The notes: generated by a model from the sequence alone, not told the origin. Numbered from the stretch's first letter, positions 10,689 to 21,720 are shown. The stretch: 64,000 nt of DNA from Linyphia triangularis (GCA_963978545.1 OZ021722.1:9515401-9579400); one strand, 5' to 3'. Translations and numbers: made by a program.

Positions 10689-10908
10689 AAGTGTCAATAG
10701 GAACTTGTGTAAAAGCAGCCGTCTAGCAACAGTTCCCAAAACTTCATAGAATGTATTCTCAGCGACAACGAATGTGTCTATCAAATATCAACTCAATTGG
10801 ATCCTAGCAGGTGATCAATTAGTCATCCTCAGATTTACTAACAAACACAAACAAAATTGAAGTTAATGTACAGGATTTAGAAAAAGTATTACTTTTATTT
10901 TCATCACC

Positions 10909-10970
10909 CTGTGAGGTATAGCCGATTTGAAATTTGTTATAATTTCGTATCGGCTATACCTCACAGGGCG
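10909..10970. repeat. Perfect inverted repeat, 19-bp arms
   Basis: CCCTGTGAGGTATAGCCGA, about 24 bases of loop, then its exact complement. No element context was recognised. Confidence 0.85.
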
Positions 10971-10999
10971 AATAATGAAGCACGCACAAAGGTTGACTG

Positions 11000-12250
11000 G
11001 CGAAAAAAAATTCGAAGAGAAATCAAAACAATGAAGGCCTTTATCTAAAAATCCGCATGACATCTATATATGTCAAAAACAAACGCTATTTAAATATTAA
11101 AAAAAAGCACCGTTTTGGAAAAGTGACATTTGTAATAAAGGTTTTCAATTATTTCGAGCGCTCGACCCATTCGAGATTCTCGACTTTAGGGAACTCAATT
11201 CTCTATACCTCCTATACCCGTAATACTAATTTCTTGGAGTTTTTCCACAAATGATTTTGAAATTTTTCGTATAAGTTAAATAGATCTTATAAAATACACT
11301 GAGATTAAAGTTTGGTTTTTCGTTAAATTTTAATCAATCTTACAATTTTTTTGACAAAACCCCTTTTTTTTGCAAAGATTTTAAAGCTTTAAAAATAATT
11401 ATAAAAATAAAAGGATTTTTTTAACCTTAGTTTAATCTGTAGCATATGTACTATACAGTCATTCAGGGTAACTTTGAGGCTTAGGGGGTAACTTTGAGCT
11501 ACCTCCTAGTTTTCAGTATTTTTTGTTTTAAAGACATGCTCATGATCCACTGCTGCAAACTGCTGACAAGATTGTGAAATTGCCTTTTTGTTCTATAGTT
11601 TAGAAAATAATTTGGCAAAATAATACATAATTTATTTGGCCATTCAGTTGTTTTCTGAAGTACTGTTTGCAAGTTCCATTTTAATGCTTATTTGAAGTTG
11701 ATATAAATCAACTAATTTCTGCCAGTAAGTATCAACTTACCACTTTATCAGCCATATAATTTTCTCCAAAATAGTGACATTGTTAGTAGCTGAGGGTTAT
11801 TTATTTGCTAACATTTGGTAAAAAAACAAAATATCAAGGCACTATCATTTTACCACATATTCAATATAACTTTGAGCTGGTTCAAAGTTAGACTGATGAC
11901 AGTGTGTAATGTATACACTGGCATATATAATTCATATTTTATTACAATTTATTTTGGTTACAAATGTTACAAATGAAATTTAATTTACGGAATCTTCCAT
12001 TGAATGCAAAATCCGATGAAATGAAAATATTGGGAATGAATTCAAGAAGTACCTAAAAATATTAGAATCGTTCACAGAGCTAAAAAAAAATCTGCCTACC
12101 TGCAATGGCTGTAAAATGCGTTTCAGTTGAGGAAGTGAAAAATGTCTATGTTCAAAAAAATAAATGTTAAAGGAATATGTTAGACCAAGGACATGAGGGA
12201 TCGTCCAAAGTCCTCTAAAATATAAACTCTTGGGAGACAGCAAAAGTAAA
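11000..12250. other. No gene recognised
   Basis: AT-rich intron. The strings GGGTAACTTTGAG near 11467 and 11487 recur in similar form at 14699-14740, on the other side of the bacterial-type block. Confidence 0.45.
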
Positions 12251-12267
12251 AGTTCTAGACTAGATGA

Positions 12268-12412
12268 CCCATCTGCTGGCTGTGTGGTTAGAGCTCTGGC
12301 CCGGCATGCTAAAGGTGCCGGGTTCTAATACCAGGCTAGGCATGGATGTTCGTTGTAGTTCGGAATCCATGTTAAGATGTAGGCCGTTGAGCGTATAAAC
12401 CAACAAACCAAC
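12268..12412 (+). mobile_element. SINE-B copy 1 (second tRNA-derived SINE family)
   Basis: Plus-strand head GGCTGTGTGGTTAGAGCTCT (A-box region), then a B-box-like GGTTCTAATACC, GGCATGGATGTTCGT, and a tail of CAAC repeats. The 13-bp target duplication CTAGACTAGATGA / CTAAACTAGATGA has one mismatch. It lies about 140 bp left of the bacterial-type block and shows that the flank is host DNA. Confidence 0.85.
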
Positions 12413-12552
12413 CTAAACTAGATGATGCAGGTGACAGTGTATGAACAACTCTATCATTTTCGGAGGAGCTGAAAGTTGGACAATAAGAACATGATAGAGG
12501 TTTATACTGCTGAAATTGTTGTAGAGAATGTTTCTGAAAAATCAGAGATTGT

Positions 12553-12795
12553 TCAAATGGTGGCAGTTGAACACATCTTTATCGTTCTGGCTACAGTATT
12601 TGGAATATCATGCAATTTCAGATCTAAAAAAATTGGTACATTGCATTTTGCAACTTCTCTTACTCCAGAAAGACCATGAGCAGCAAAAAATTCCAACCCA
12701 AGCTTGACCATGCAAACCTTGTCACGCAGATCATTAGCCCAAGATATAGCTTTATTCAAATCTTGTGTATCTAGTGCGCATATTATTGGGTTCAT
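12553..12795 (-). pseudogene. pyrF: Truncated bacterial orotidine-5'-phosphate decarboxylase
   Basis: An 80-codon frame from ATG at 12795. PyrF catalyses OMP to UMP, the last step of pyrimidine synthesis. Visible motifs are [16 protein letters not shown] and [12 protein letters not shown], so the catalytic Asp-x-Lys-x-x-Asp set is intact. Similarity ends near NTVAR, at about one third of the usual 230 residues, and the last ten or so residues before the stop fit no PyrF pattern I know. This marks a breakpoint near 12.58 kb. Animal enzymes are the C-terminal half of UMP synthase and read differently. The wording resembles Rickettsiales, especially Wolbachia (inference). There is no intron and no poly-A, and an ORF lies 43 bp upstream on the same strand, so DNA-level transfer is likely. 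Confidence 0.8.
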
Positions 12796-12838
12796 TATCT
12801 TGTATAATTTTTTTTATAATAAGAGTAATTGTTGCATT

Positions 12839-13219
12839 TTACAATCCATATTCAGGGATTGGTCCACTTGCAATGCTTTGTATAGACACTGAGCCTGATA
12901 ATCTGGTCGGAGTTGGTGAACGACTGGCATATTCAAGATCTTCCTCAAATGAAGAAATATTCTCATCTGACAAACATTCTGCAGCTTTTTCTTTTAATTC
13001 TTTTAACAAAGATTTTGTTACTTGAGTCTCACCATACACTTTTTTTAGTACTGCTTCTATATTATTATCTCCATTTCCCCTTATTGGTTCTTCTACTTCG
13101 CACGTTATATGTTGCATCGCCCGTTGTATAAAACTCACTACTTCCCTCAAACCTTTTTGAAGTTGTTCTATTTTAGAGGATTTCTTTAAAAGTGAATCTT
13201 GCAATTTTTTTACCTTCAT
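12839..13219 (-). CDS. Bacterial-type coiled-coil protein of unknown function
   Basis: An intact 126-residue frame. Residues 1-45 are Lys/Leu-rich and heptad-like (KKLQDSLLKKSSKIEQLQKG). A second helical stretch is about 55-95. The end is Ser/Pro-rich (SPTPTRLSGSVSIQSIASG), a style I associate with Wolbachia hypothetical proteins. It ends 43 bp before the pyrF fragment on the same strand, as in a bacterial operon. The ATG overlaps the stop of the minisatellite frame in the arrangement ATGA, so the original protein may have continued upstream and been frameshifted. No signal peptide, membrane segment or catalytic motif is visible. Expression in the host is unknown. Confidence 0.6.
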   Translation of the reverse strand: MKVKKLQDSLLKKSSKIEQLQKGLREVVSFIQRAMQHITCEVEEPIRGNGDNNIEAVLKKVYGETQVTKSLLKELKEKAAECLSDENISSFEEDLEYASRSPTPTRLSGSVSIQSIASGPIPEYGL

Positions 13220-13698
13220 TCCCGTCTAACTTTTCTCATAAGTTCCCGTCTAACTTTTCTCATAAGTTCCCGTCTAACTTTTCTCATAAGTTCCCGTCTA
13301 ACTTTTCTCATAAGTTCCCGTCTAACTTTTCTCATAAGTTCCCGTCTAACTTTTCTCATAAGTTCCCGTCTAACTTTTCTCATAAGTTCCCGTCTAACTT
13401 TTCTCATAAGTTCCCGTCTAACTTTTCTCATAAGTTCCCGTCTAACTTTTCTCATAAGTTCCCGTCTAACTTTTCTCATAAGTTCCCGTCTAACTTTTCT
13501 CATAAGTTCCCGTCTAACTTTTCTCATAAGTTCCCGTCTAACTTTTCTCATAAGTTCCCGTCTAACTTTTCTCATAAGTTCCCGTCTAACTTTTCTCATA
13601 AGTTCCCGTCTAACTTTTCTCATAAGTTCCCGTCTAACTTTTCTCATAAGTTCCCGTCTAACTTTTCTCATAAGTTCCCGTCTAACTTTTCACATCAG
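13219..13698. repeat. 24-bp minisatellite, 20 copies
   Basis: Nineteen units that I read as identical, plus one variant (13675-13698, ending CACATCAG). Because 24 is divisible by three, long frames stay open without selection. On the minus strand one frame repeats ELMRKVRR and runs into a TGA that overlaps the ATG of the coiled-coil ORF. Plus-strand frames over the array are artefacts of the same periodicity. The near-perfect uniformity indicates recent expansion or homogenisation. Confidence 0.95.
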
Positions 13699-13777
13699 TG
13701 AGGCAGGAATTTTATACACCGAGTATGCAAGTGTTTTAGATTTTAGTTGTTGTTGCATCCCCCGGAGGCCAGCAGAG

Positions 13778-13951
13778 CTAAAGCAGGTCCATGATGTCGC
13801 ACACCCTCAAAAAATCCAACGCCAAAACAGGGTCGTCGGCCAAATCCTTCTTAGATAGTCCCAGGCACGCGAGGATGTGATCAGGCGAAGCCTGTTCAGT
13901 AGAGCAGTGTTTGCAGATTTCAAAGCTCCTGAATCCCTCAATAAATTTCAT
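13778..13951 (-). pseudogene. C-terminal end of a LINE-type retrotransposon protein
   Basis: A 57-codon frame ending in TAG. It contains FEICKHCSTEQASPDHILAC, a C-x2-C...H...C knuckle, and then LDFLRVCDIMDLL. I associate this arrangement with the end of RNase H-bearing non-LTR elements common in spider genomes. The upstream part of the polyprotein is missing. Confidence 0.6.
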
Positions 13952-13961
13952 AGATTTTAGT

Positions 13962-14135
13962 TATGGCATATGCAAAGTTTACGACCACGTAATTATTCAA
14001 TACGATGGAGAAATGTACCCGGACCAAATTGACTTTAAAGACAACGTGATAATTGGTGATTTATGAAGAAGTCTGATGCATATTGGAAATGGTCCAATAT
14101 TAGTGGTGATCCGAAAAACTAAACGCATTTAAAAA
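13962..14135 (+). pseudogene. Frameshifted transposon-associated ORF remnant
   Basis: One frame reads VYDHVIIQYDGEMYP and is then interrupted. Another continues with KKSDAYWKWSN. The pairing of a YDGxxYPG-like strand with a later YWKW motif is common in small transposon-linked proteins of arthropods. Family not assigned. Confidence 0.4.
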
Positions 14136-14139
14136 ATTA

Positions 14140-15143
14140 TCTCCAGAACTTATTGTTCCAGTTAGAACATGAGAAGTTTTCCGGAGCAATGATTCTTTGT
14201 TTGGTGAAAAACTATTATCTAAAGAATGCCAAAGTGAAATTTTATGAAGTTTGAACTTAGTTTTTATATTGTCCTACATTGAGAGTAGAATATTTGTATA
14301 TGGTGCCACATTGTGACTTGCAAACACCATAGTACTTAAACTAATTGAAAAAGGGCGGCCTATCAGTTTTATTATTTTCTGTTTATCTTCTCAATTTTTA
14401 ATTGATAAAAAGAGTTTATATTTAAGTGAATGAACTGAAGATGGTTTTTACCACTATATTTGAATGTTTAAACTGAATAATAAATAGGATTTTTTTGAAA
14501 TATATTCATGTGATTCGTCATCCACTGTTACTACTTAATATATTCTTCGTGGTGTTATTTAAAATATCCAAACTTTATGGTGTTGATAACTGTAGCTGAT
14601 GATGTTTCAAACATTTATAAACTTAAATTTACTAGTTCAAAGTTTTCCTAGATTGAATAAAAAAAGGTATTTTATATGGAACTTCTGATAGTGGTTCAAA
14701 GGGGTAACTTTCAGGCGTGAATGACAGGGGTAACTTTCCACCGTGTTATTTTCCTATTATTTGGTGATTTCATCATCAGCATTTACTAATTTGTGTAAAT
14801 GAAGCTGTAATTTATGATTTATTCTTCCATTTTATGCCATTAGTTCTGAAAAAACTATTAAAACATAAGTGGGCAAGACAAAATACAGAAAATGTGGATC
14901 GAAGTTACACTGATTGGCTATACAATTTCATAAAAATTAATTGTATTTATCTACTAGTTAGAAAAGAAACACTGAATTTTGAAATATCACGTTTAAAGAA
15001 AATCATAGAGCTAAGTCTTACATAGTTAGTAATTAATAGTTAGGTTTTGTAAAACAAAATAAAATATACTTTTAATTTGAATAGAAACTAAAGTAATACG
15101 TCAATGTGAAAAGTTTTAAAAAAAAAAAAAAAAATCGTTAAGT

Positions 15144-15181
<38 letters not shown>

Positions 15182-15925
15182 GGTAATGGATCTCTTTAAA
15201 GTGTTTAAAAAAATTGCAATGCCTGCAACTTTACGTCGATTGTATGTAACTTTGTGTCGATATTTTTTATCTTAGCAGTAGAATAAGGAATACAATGCAT
15301 ACAACTGACGCACTTCCTTGAAGAGCCAAACTAAGGCATTTGTGATACTTTATAAAATCACAGTTGACCTCAATTCCATTTTCCCATTTGGTGATTATTA
15401 TTTTTTCATCTCAACAGTGCATATCACTAACCCTATACTTTGGATAAATACGAATAATTTTCTACTTGCATGTTCCAAGCAATTAAATTGAACCATTAGA
15501 ATAATTACTTTCCGAAACTGCCTTTCGCAAAGCGACGCTCTTTTCAAAAATTTACACGCATATATACTTTGCCAGTACCATCTACCGAAAATTTATAAAG
15601 GGTTGACATTTGCGATGGTAAACATAACTCCCGCTTTTAATTCTTTATTCAGGAATATATTCAAACAAGAGTGGTCGATTGGAAAAATAATATCTAAGTT
15701 TTGGAAGCTGTGTCAGTGTGCAAACATCGTTACGTGAATCAACTTGTTAATAATGTGGAATATTTTTAGCACGCATAATATTCGGTTACATGGTTCATTA
15801 TTAAAAGAATACGAAACACACTGAATGTATTTGGTCTTTGTAAACAGTTGTTAATTTGATATAACTTGTTGACGAGGAGTTTCTGGTTAATAAAGTCATT
15901 GATGTCGCCTTTGCAAGCGTAAATT
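14140..15925. other. No gene recognised
   Basis: AT-rich intron. An A run and a 32-base T run flank a short spacer at 15118-15178. Confidence 0.5.
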
Positions 15926-16178
15926 TTAAGAATGTACTCGCAGAGTATTCAAATTATTACATAAAGTTATAGATAATAAAGATTTCAAAGTTTTAATTAA
16001 TAGCATAGGCGTAAACATGTATTGGGCACTAGGGATTGCCTCCCCCCCCCCCCGCCAACAATATTTTAAACAACCATCCGATTTTCTTAACAATTTAAGA
16101 ATTAGTGTCAAATTTGAAGAAAGTTTATGTTTTTTTTGACGACTCGTACGTGTTTCAAATAAAAATAGAAAAAAAAAA

Positions 16179-16373
16179 TGACAAGAATTAAGGATTAAAG
16201 AAAAAGTAACAAATTGAGAAAAGTGTTTTTGTTTTGTTTCCTTACTGTAGTCAGGAAAAAAAACAAAAACAAAAAATGACAAGAATTAAGGATTAAAGAA
16301 AAAGTACAAATTGAGAAAAATGTTTTTGTTTTGTTTCCTTACTGTAGTCAGGAAAAGAAAAAGAAAAAAAAAT
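16179..16373. repeat. Tandem duplication of about 96 bp
   Basis: Two nearly identical units starting AATGACAAGAATTAAGGATT and sharing TTCCTTACTGTAGTCAGGAA, with the start of a third. Confidence 0.9.
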
Positions 16374-16984
16374 GACAAGGGGGATACAAATATATTATTT
16401 ATGCGTTGCTTGTTGTCATAAGATTTAACAAAAACAATCAAATCCTGCCGGATGTTAAAGATAAAAGGGGTTTTAAATACATCGTACATTAGTTACTTGT
16501 CATTAGGTTCAGGAAAATTAAATAATCTATAGAAACCACTATTTTCTTTCTCTCCTTAATTCATAATTTTACATTCAGAAAACAAATATCAGGATATAAT
16601 AAAATATAGATGACCAATATTTTATAAAACTAATCTCCAAGAAGAAAAATTAAAAATTTCCCATTCTTATAACAGTAATTTATTCGACTGGTTGGGAAAG
16701 TAATACTTTTCCAAGCGAGGCAGAGTGAATAGTTTGCGGAGTTTGAAAAAAGTGATTTTCCACGTGTTGGATACAATATTTTTTTTTAATCACATGCAAA
16801 AAGTATCTTTAATACATATATAAACTAATGTGGGCAACTCCATTCAATGAATCTATTCCAAAGTAGTTATTTATGCAACTAATGTGGAAATTAATACTTT
16901 TTCAAACGAGATGAAATGCGATGGGTGCGATAGCTCGAATCAAATAATTTACCGAGTTTGAGAAAGTATTTTCCCAAGTGTTGC

Positions 16985-17372
16985 ATAATTAAGCATTTTT
17001 ACGGAAATTCCGGAGGTGGGGATGTTTAGAACACCTTAAGAGGCATTAACACAGCGATTTTTAATCAAAATCCTTAGAACCGTTTTTTAGCAATCATTGA
17101 AAAACATGATTTTTTCCATGGCAGCTACCTTATGCAAATGCGAGATTTTGAAAATTTGAACATCGTAGGTCAGTTTGTTCGGGAGTTATGCTGACCACAG
17201 ACACACATACACACAGAGAGGCATTTTTTTAGATCATACTTTTCTGAAATTAGGATGTTCTAAAAAACGTGGGGAAATGCAATTTTTTTTTTTTTTAAAT
17301 CTAATTTTTGTTTTTGTCCGAATGCTATACTTTCACTACCCTATGTATAAATATGGGTATTGAAAGTATTAA
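16985..17372 (+). repeat. Interspersed repeat X, copy 1
   Basis: Family markers in order: GATGTTTAGAACACCTTAAG, GCAGCTACCTTATGC, GTTCGGGAGTTATGCTGACC, GATGTTC, and a terminal palindromic piece (ACTTTCACTACCCTATGTAT and its complement). No coding capacity was found, and the class is unknown. Confidence 0.75.
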
Positions 17373-17589
17373 TTAAATAAAATTTAAGTTTTTGCACGTT
17401 GTTATAAAAATATCTTTATAACATTCAAATTGCTCTTAAAAAACAAAAAGCGGCTTTTCTCTTTGAAATTTAAACTATAATATTTACAGCCCTTTTTTCC
17501 CATAATAAAATATTTTTTCTTTTCTATCAACGAGTAAACATAAATTAACATATTAATTTTTTAAAAAAAATCCAACAACTTAACTGAAA

Positions 17590-17945
17590 ATTAATTAAAC
17601 CTGCAAAATATACCACTCCATCCAACAATCATCACATGGCGTCCACAAAACATTATAACAAATCGTTCCGCAAACAAAACACTGTATACTCTTCCAAGGT
17701 CTGACGATTTAAGCCTTGTAACGGGGGCTCTTTTCCACCAACCGGCACAACATCCATTTGTTACAAACCATACCGAATGTCGGAATCCAAAAAGCCTTGT
17801 TAATATCGCACCCCGCTCTTCCGACTGAATGATTCCAGAAGTATTCCCATCCAAACCTTCACTGGGGGGACCGAAGAATTGCAACCCGCCGAAAATGCAA
17901 ATTGTCCAAATTCTTTGGGCGATGGAGATATTCCCATCGCTTTTG
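17590..17945. other. Unassigned island of higher GC
   Basis: About 300 bases of visibly higher GC in AT-rich intron, with a 97-codon minus-strand frame lacking recognisable domains. No repeat partner was found in the window. It ends at a short TA run. Confidence 0.4.
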
Positions 17946-18345
17946 TGTGTGTATATATATATATGCCTCCTTCTATGGAAATGAGAATATATATATGCAT
18001 TAGGAACAGGATGGTATCGATTTGGAGTTTTCCACTTTCCGACACCTTCAGTTGTGGGATTCTAATTTTTCAAACGTCATCCGCGCTCGGAAAGATAGAG
18101 AGTTTTTAGATCGCTGGAATGTTACACCATTTGGAGCACATAGACTAGTAGGGGAAGGGGGAAGGGTGTAGTAAGCGAGTATTGATTGTGATGTGTTTAT
18201 GTGTGAATATTGAAATAGTTCCATCCACCCATTTGTTTGTAATTTACGTACGATGACGTGTTTTTGTTTTTTTATAGCGCTTTGTATTTTGTGTTTATTT
18301 TTTTAAGAGAAAGTCCTAGTAGTAAGGATCATTCCCTATACTCGC

Positions 18346-19368
18346 TAGAGATCGGAAATATCGATCAAAATAAATATCGATACTATATCGTTGCACAGAA
18401 AAAAAATATCGATACATTGATACATGATTTTTTTTTTTTTTTTTTACTTGATTTTCAATTTTGCCAGAAACGAAGTTTCTCGTGGCAAATTTCTACTTTT
18501 CATGAATTCATGCCAAAATTGTTTTAATAAATATATTATAAAAATTGTTTTAATAAATAAATTATAAAAATTGTTTTAATAAATAAATTATAAAAATTGT
18601 TTTAATAAATCAATTATAAAAATTGTTTTAATAAATAAATTACAAAAATTGTTTTAATAAATAAATTATAAAAATTGTTTTAATAAATAAATTATAAAAA
18701 TTGTTTTAATAAATCAATTATAAAAACTGTTTTAATAAATAAATTACAAAAATTGTTTTAATAAATAAATTATAAAAATTGTTTTAATAAATAAATTATA
18801 ATTTTTTTTTAATAAATTATAAAAATTGTTTTAATAAATAAATTATAAAAATTGTTTTAATAAATAAATTATAAAAATTGTTATAGTAAATAAATTATAT
18901 TATCAATCAAAATAAATAAAATACATTTGGATGTCAATGCATAAATTCACATTTATTTTTAAAGAAGAAATTTTGAAAAGTAGTTTACCGCATATTATGC
19001 TGATAGAGATGTTTTTAATATTTAAAATCAGATGCAAATTCTAGGCACACGTTGGCAACAGAAACGGCGCTGTGTTAATGACCACTAATAAATGATCTTA
19101 TCTTTCCATTACATTACGTTTTCTTTTTGGTTAAGTTGACCATTTTAACCGTCCCTCAGCAGCCAAGTCCAAACCTTAATTTTGGAAGTTTTTGGAAAGG
19201 GAATAAAGAAAATCGAAAGTATACGCGGAACTACAAAACGATCATCAAAAAACTAAAAATGTTTGAAAATATCGATATATCGGCGACTTGTATCGATATT
19301 TTTACTATCGATATTTAAAAAAATATATCGATAAAAATATTGTATTATCGATATATTGCCGACCTCTA
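18346..19368. mobile_element. hAT-type MITE with TATCGATA-rich ends, copy 1
   Basis: Termini TAGAGATCGGAAATATCG and the complement of TAGAGGTCGGCAATATATCG are flanked by the 8-bp duplication ATACTCGC / ATACTCAC. The subterminal regions hold seven exact TATCGATA palindromes (18375, 18407, 19270, 19291, 19306, 19326, 19346). The interior holds an AT minisatellite and a piece of another repeat (about 18930-19080). Confidence 0.88.
18526..18900. repeat. AT-rich minisatellite, unit about 25-27 bp
   Basis: About 14 units of AAAATTGTTTTAATAAATAA type with point and length variants, inside the hAT element. Confidence 0.9.
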
Positions 19369-19556
19369 ATACTCACTGTGTTACAATCTTCTATCCCAGT
19401 TTATTTAGTTCAACTACTTGAAATTTGGTGAGCAGGAACGAAAATAATCACCCTTAATGAAAGGAAATAAATTAAAAACTCGGAAAATTAATAGCGTCTA
19501 ATATATTTTATTTTATATTTGAAAATCTTACGTTAATGCATATCCAGTGGCTCCAC

Positions 19557-19839
19557 CTATGGACGCCGCCAGAAAGGTGCAAGAGGGTTGCACTTGCACC
19601 CTGCTGGATTTTGAACATTAAAAATAATGTGGAGAAAAGTGGCACGATTCAAGAGAAATAGAAGTATGATACAGGTTTTAAAATATTTAATGGACGAGAT
19701 ATTTAATACATAACTATTCATTAAAATTTCATTATGATAGCCAGTTGCAAAATCAAAGGTAAAACAAAAAATTAACTGCCTTGGACACCCCTTGGGTATT
19801 TTCTGCACCCCCTTGAGAATATTTCTTCCGGCGCCCATT
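19557..19839. mobile_element. hAT-type MITE, small (GGCGCC-ended family)
   Basis: Ends CTATGGACGCCGCC and GGCGCCCATT lie inside the 8-bp duplication GGCTCCAC (19549-19556, 19840-19847). Related to 36922-37686 and to the fragment at 35100-35341. Confidence 0.7.
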
Positions 19840-20054
19840 GGCTCCACCTGGTTTTGCGTTTTGCTATTTTAATTTTCATTTATAATAGATAGACATTAAA
19901 TGAAAACAATATGTGTCATTTCATTATGTGATCTTTTTCTTACCCACTCACCAAATGTGAAGATTTTCTACAAAGTAGTTTCTAAATGCACCGGGCTAGA
20001 AGTTGGTAACATAGCGAGTATATGGAATGACCCCCTACTAGGACTTCCTGTTAA

Positions 20055-20779
20055 GGTATACATATACAATTGAGATCGTTTTCTTTAATTTTTAGATAAT
20101 AATTTTAAACTGTTTTCCAGTATATCAGAATTAAAAATGATGCATTTTTATAAATAAACTTTTTTTTCCCCGTCAATTTTTTAATCAGCTGATTGCAATT
20201 AAAGTGACTAATTAAGACATTATTAGAACATACATAAATAAACTTGTAATTAACTTAGAGGTATGATTTTTATTGCAAATAAGAGATATTATATTGACGC
20301 ATGCTCCTATGGAGTATTTTGAATTTAGCTTCAATATTTATTTAATTATAAGTTTTTAAATAAAAAGTTTTAAAAAAATACATAGTTTTTAACAAAAAAT
20401 TAAGATTAAAATATGCATAAAAAATGTGCTTTTGACATTATATATTATATTTTCCATAGAAAACACATTCACAACTATTGTCTACAAAACAAATGTACAA
20501 TTTTGTAAATCGGACCATTTATTATGAAGTTATGACCGTTGGCATAGTCATACAACACCAAAATGTCATTCTTCAGAAAACGCGTTTAAAGTTTACTACA
20601 CTAATGAACGTGATACAAAACAGGTTCACAAAACCTACTGTAATTTAAAAAGTAATTTGAGTCTCAGAAAGAAAATGGTATCATTTTAATGGGTAATGAA
20701 TTCTGGAATATTTTAAAACCAAAAAAACAAAACCGCAGACTTGAGTCAAATTTCGCAATTCCTAATGTATATGTTTCAC
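20055..20779. mobile_element. TTAA-flanked (piggyBac-like) element, copy B
   Basis: Same 725-bp length as copy A and reverse-complementary to it. The left end GGTATACATATAC is intact, and the right end is diverged (GTATATGTTTCAC). TTAA lies at 20051-20054 and 20780-20783. The left TTAA is shared with the neighbouring element of the other TTAA family. Confidence 0.8.
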
Positions 20780-20829
20780 TTAAAACACTGAGACAAAATA
20801 TCGTATGAGAAGACTGCATTAAAAGTAGA

Positions 20830-21720
20830 TAAGATCGCTTTGTTGAAAACTACATTGTGCTACACCCATTTAATTTGGGGATATTTGTAAGAAAATTCGC
20901 ATTGCATGTAATCAGGATAATCATACGTTGGAACGAATTTTATTATTTTATTGCATCTTCGGCTTAGGGTGAAACTAGGGGTGTGGAACATCTCCCAACT
21001 TTCAATTACACTATAATACTGACGTGCATTGGTGTTATTTATGGTTTTTATAATTTCATCATTCATTTAGAAAAAGTGGGCAGTTTGGCAATAAATTTTT
21101 GGTGATAATTATTACATGGGCCCTGGATAAAAAAAATGGCAAAATGGTGATTTTGGCGACATATATATTTTTTCGATAGTTCTTCCGTTATCCTTTTATG
21201 TAAGTGAAACAGAGGAGAGGAAGTAAAATGGTCGTTTTGAGGTGCGATGCTCAGGCTAGGGAAGTCTGCGTTGAAGACATTCGTGTTTCAACTTTTTACG
21301 TCTTAGTAGTATTTTTACGGGAGTTCTGAGGCGGGGTTGTTTAGAACACCTTAAGGCAATTACCACACCGATTTTTACCAAAATCGTTTAAGCAGTTTTT
21401 TTTTTTTAGTAATTACTGAAAAACATGATTTTTCCAAGAGCAGCTACCATATGCGCATTTTGATGAAAACCTTAATGGTAGGCCCCATGGCCACCACTAA
21501 TCCATACATCAAATTTTAACATTGTAGGGAAATTCGTTCGAGAGTTGTGCTGATCACGTACACACACAGAGACTCTTTCAATACCACTTTCTTGAAGTCG
21601 GGATGTTCCAAAAAGTGGAGAAATGGGGGGGGGAAGCAAATTTTTTGACCGAAAACAATTCTTCATTACCGTATGTAAACAACATTTGGGAATGGAAGTA
21701 TTCAAAAGTTAGCGCTTCTG
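20830..21720 (+). repeat. Interspersed repeat X, copy 2 (longest)
   Basis: Carries the upstream X region (GTGGAACATCTCCCAACTTTC, TTTGGCGACATA, GCGATGCTCA) as well as the markers listed for copy 1. Ends about 80 bp before solo LTR 1. Confidence 0.75.

Larger units (their letters stand above)
10141..10714. repeat. Large inverted repeat around a MITE
   Basis: The arm at 10141-10198 (GGAATTTACCTATTTGCTGT, CCAATCGAGCTGAAAC) pairs with 10450-10500, which continues at 10689-10714 beyond an inserted SINE-A. The MITE at 10202-10446 occupies the exact centre. Confidence 0.85.
18307..20050. mobile_element. TTAA-flanked MITE (second family), enlarged by nested insertions
   Basis: Inverted ends GAGAAAGTCCTAGTAGTAAG and the partner ending CTACTAGGACTTCCTG are flanked by TTAA at 18303-18306 and 20051-20054. 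The original element is about 450 bp, as in the relatives at 37.8 and 53.4 kb. Two hAT MITEs are inserted in it. Confidence 0.8.

Noticed and set aside
13219..13698. CRISPR array
   Set aside because: Units are directly contiguous without spacers.
13192..13858. Long plus-strand frames over the 24-bp repeat (170-220 codons)
   Set aside because: The unit length is a multiple of three and lacks stops in those frames, so openness is automatic. The repeat peptides have no independent support.
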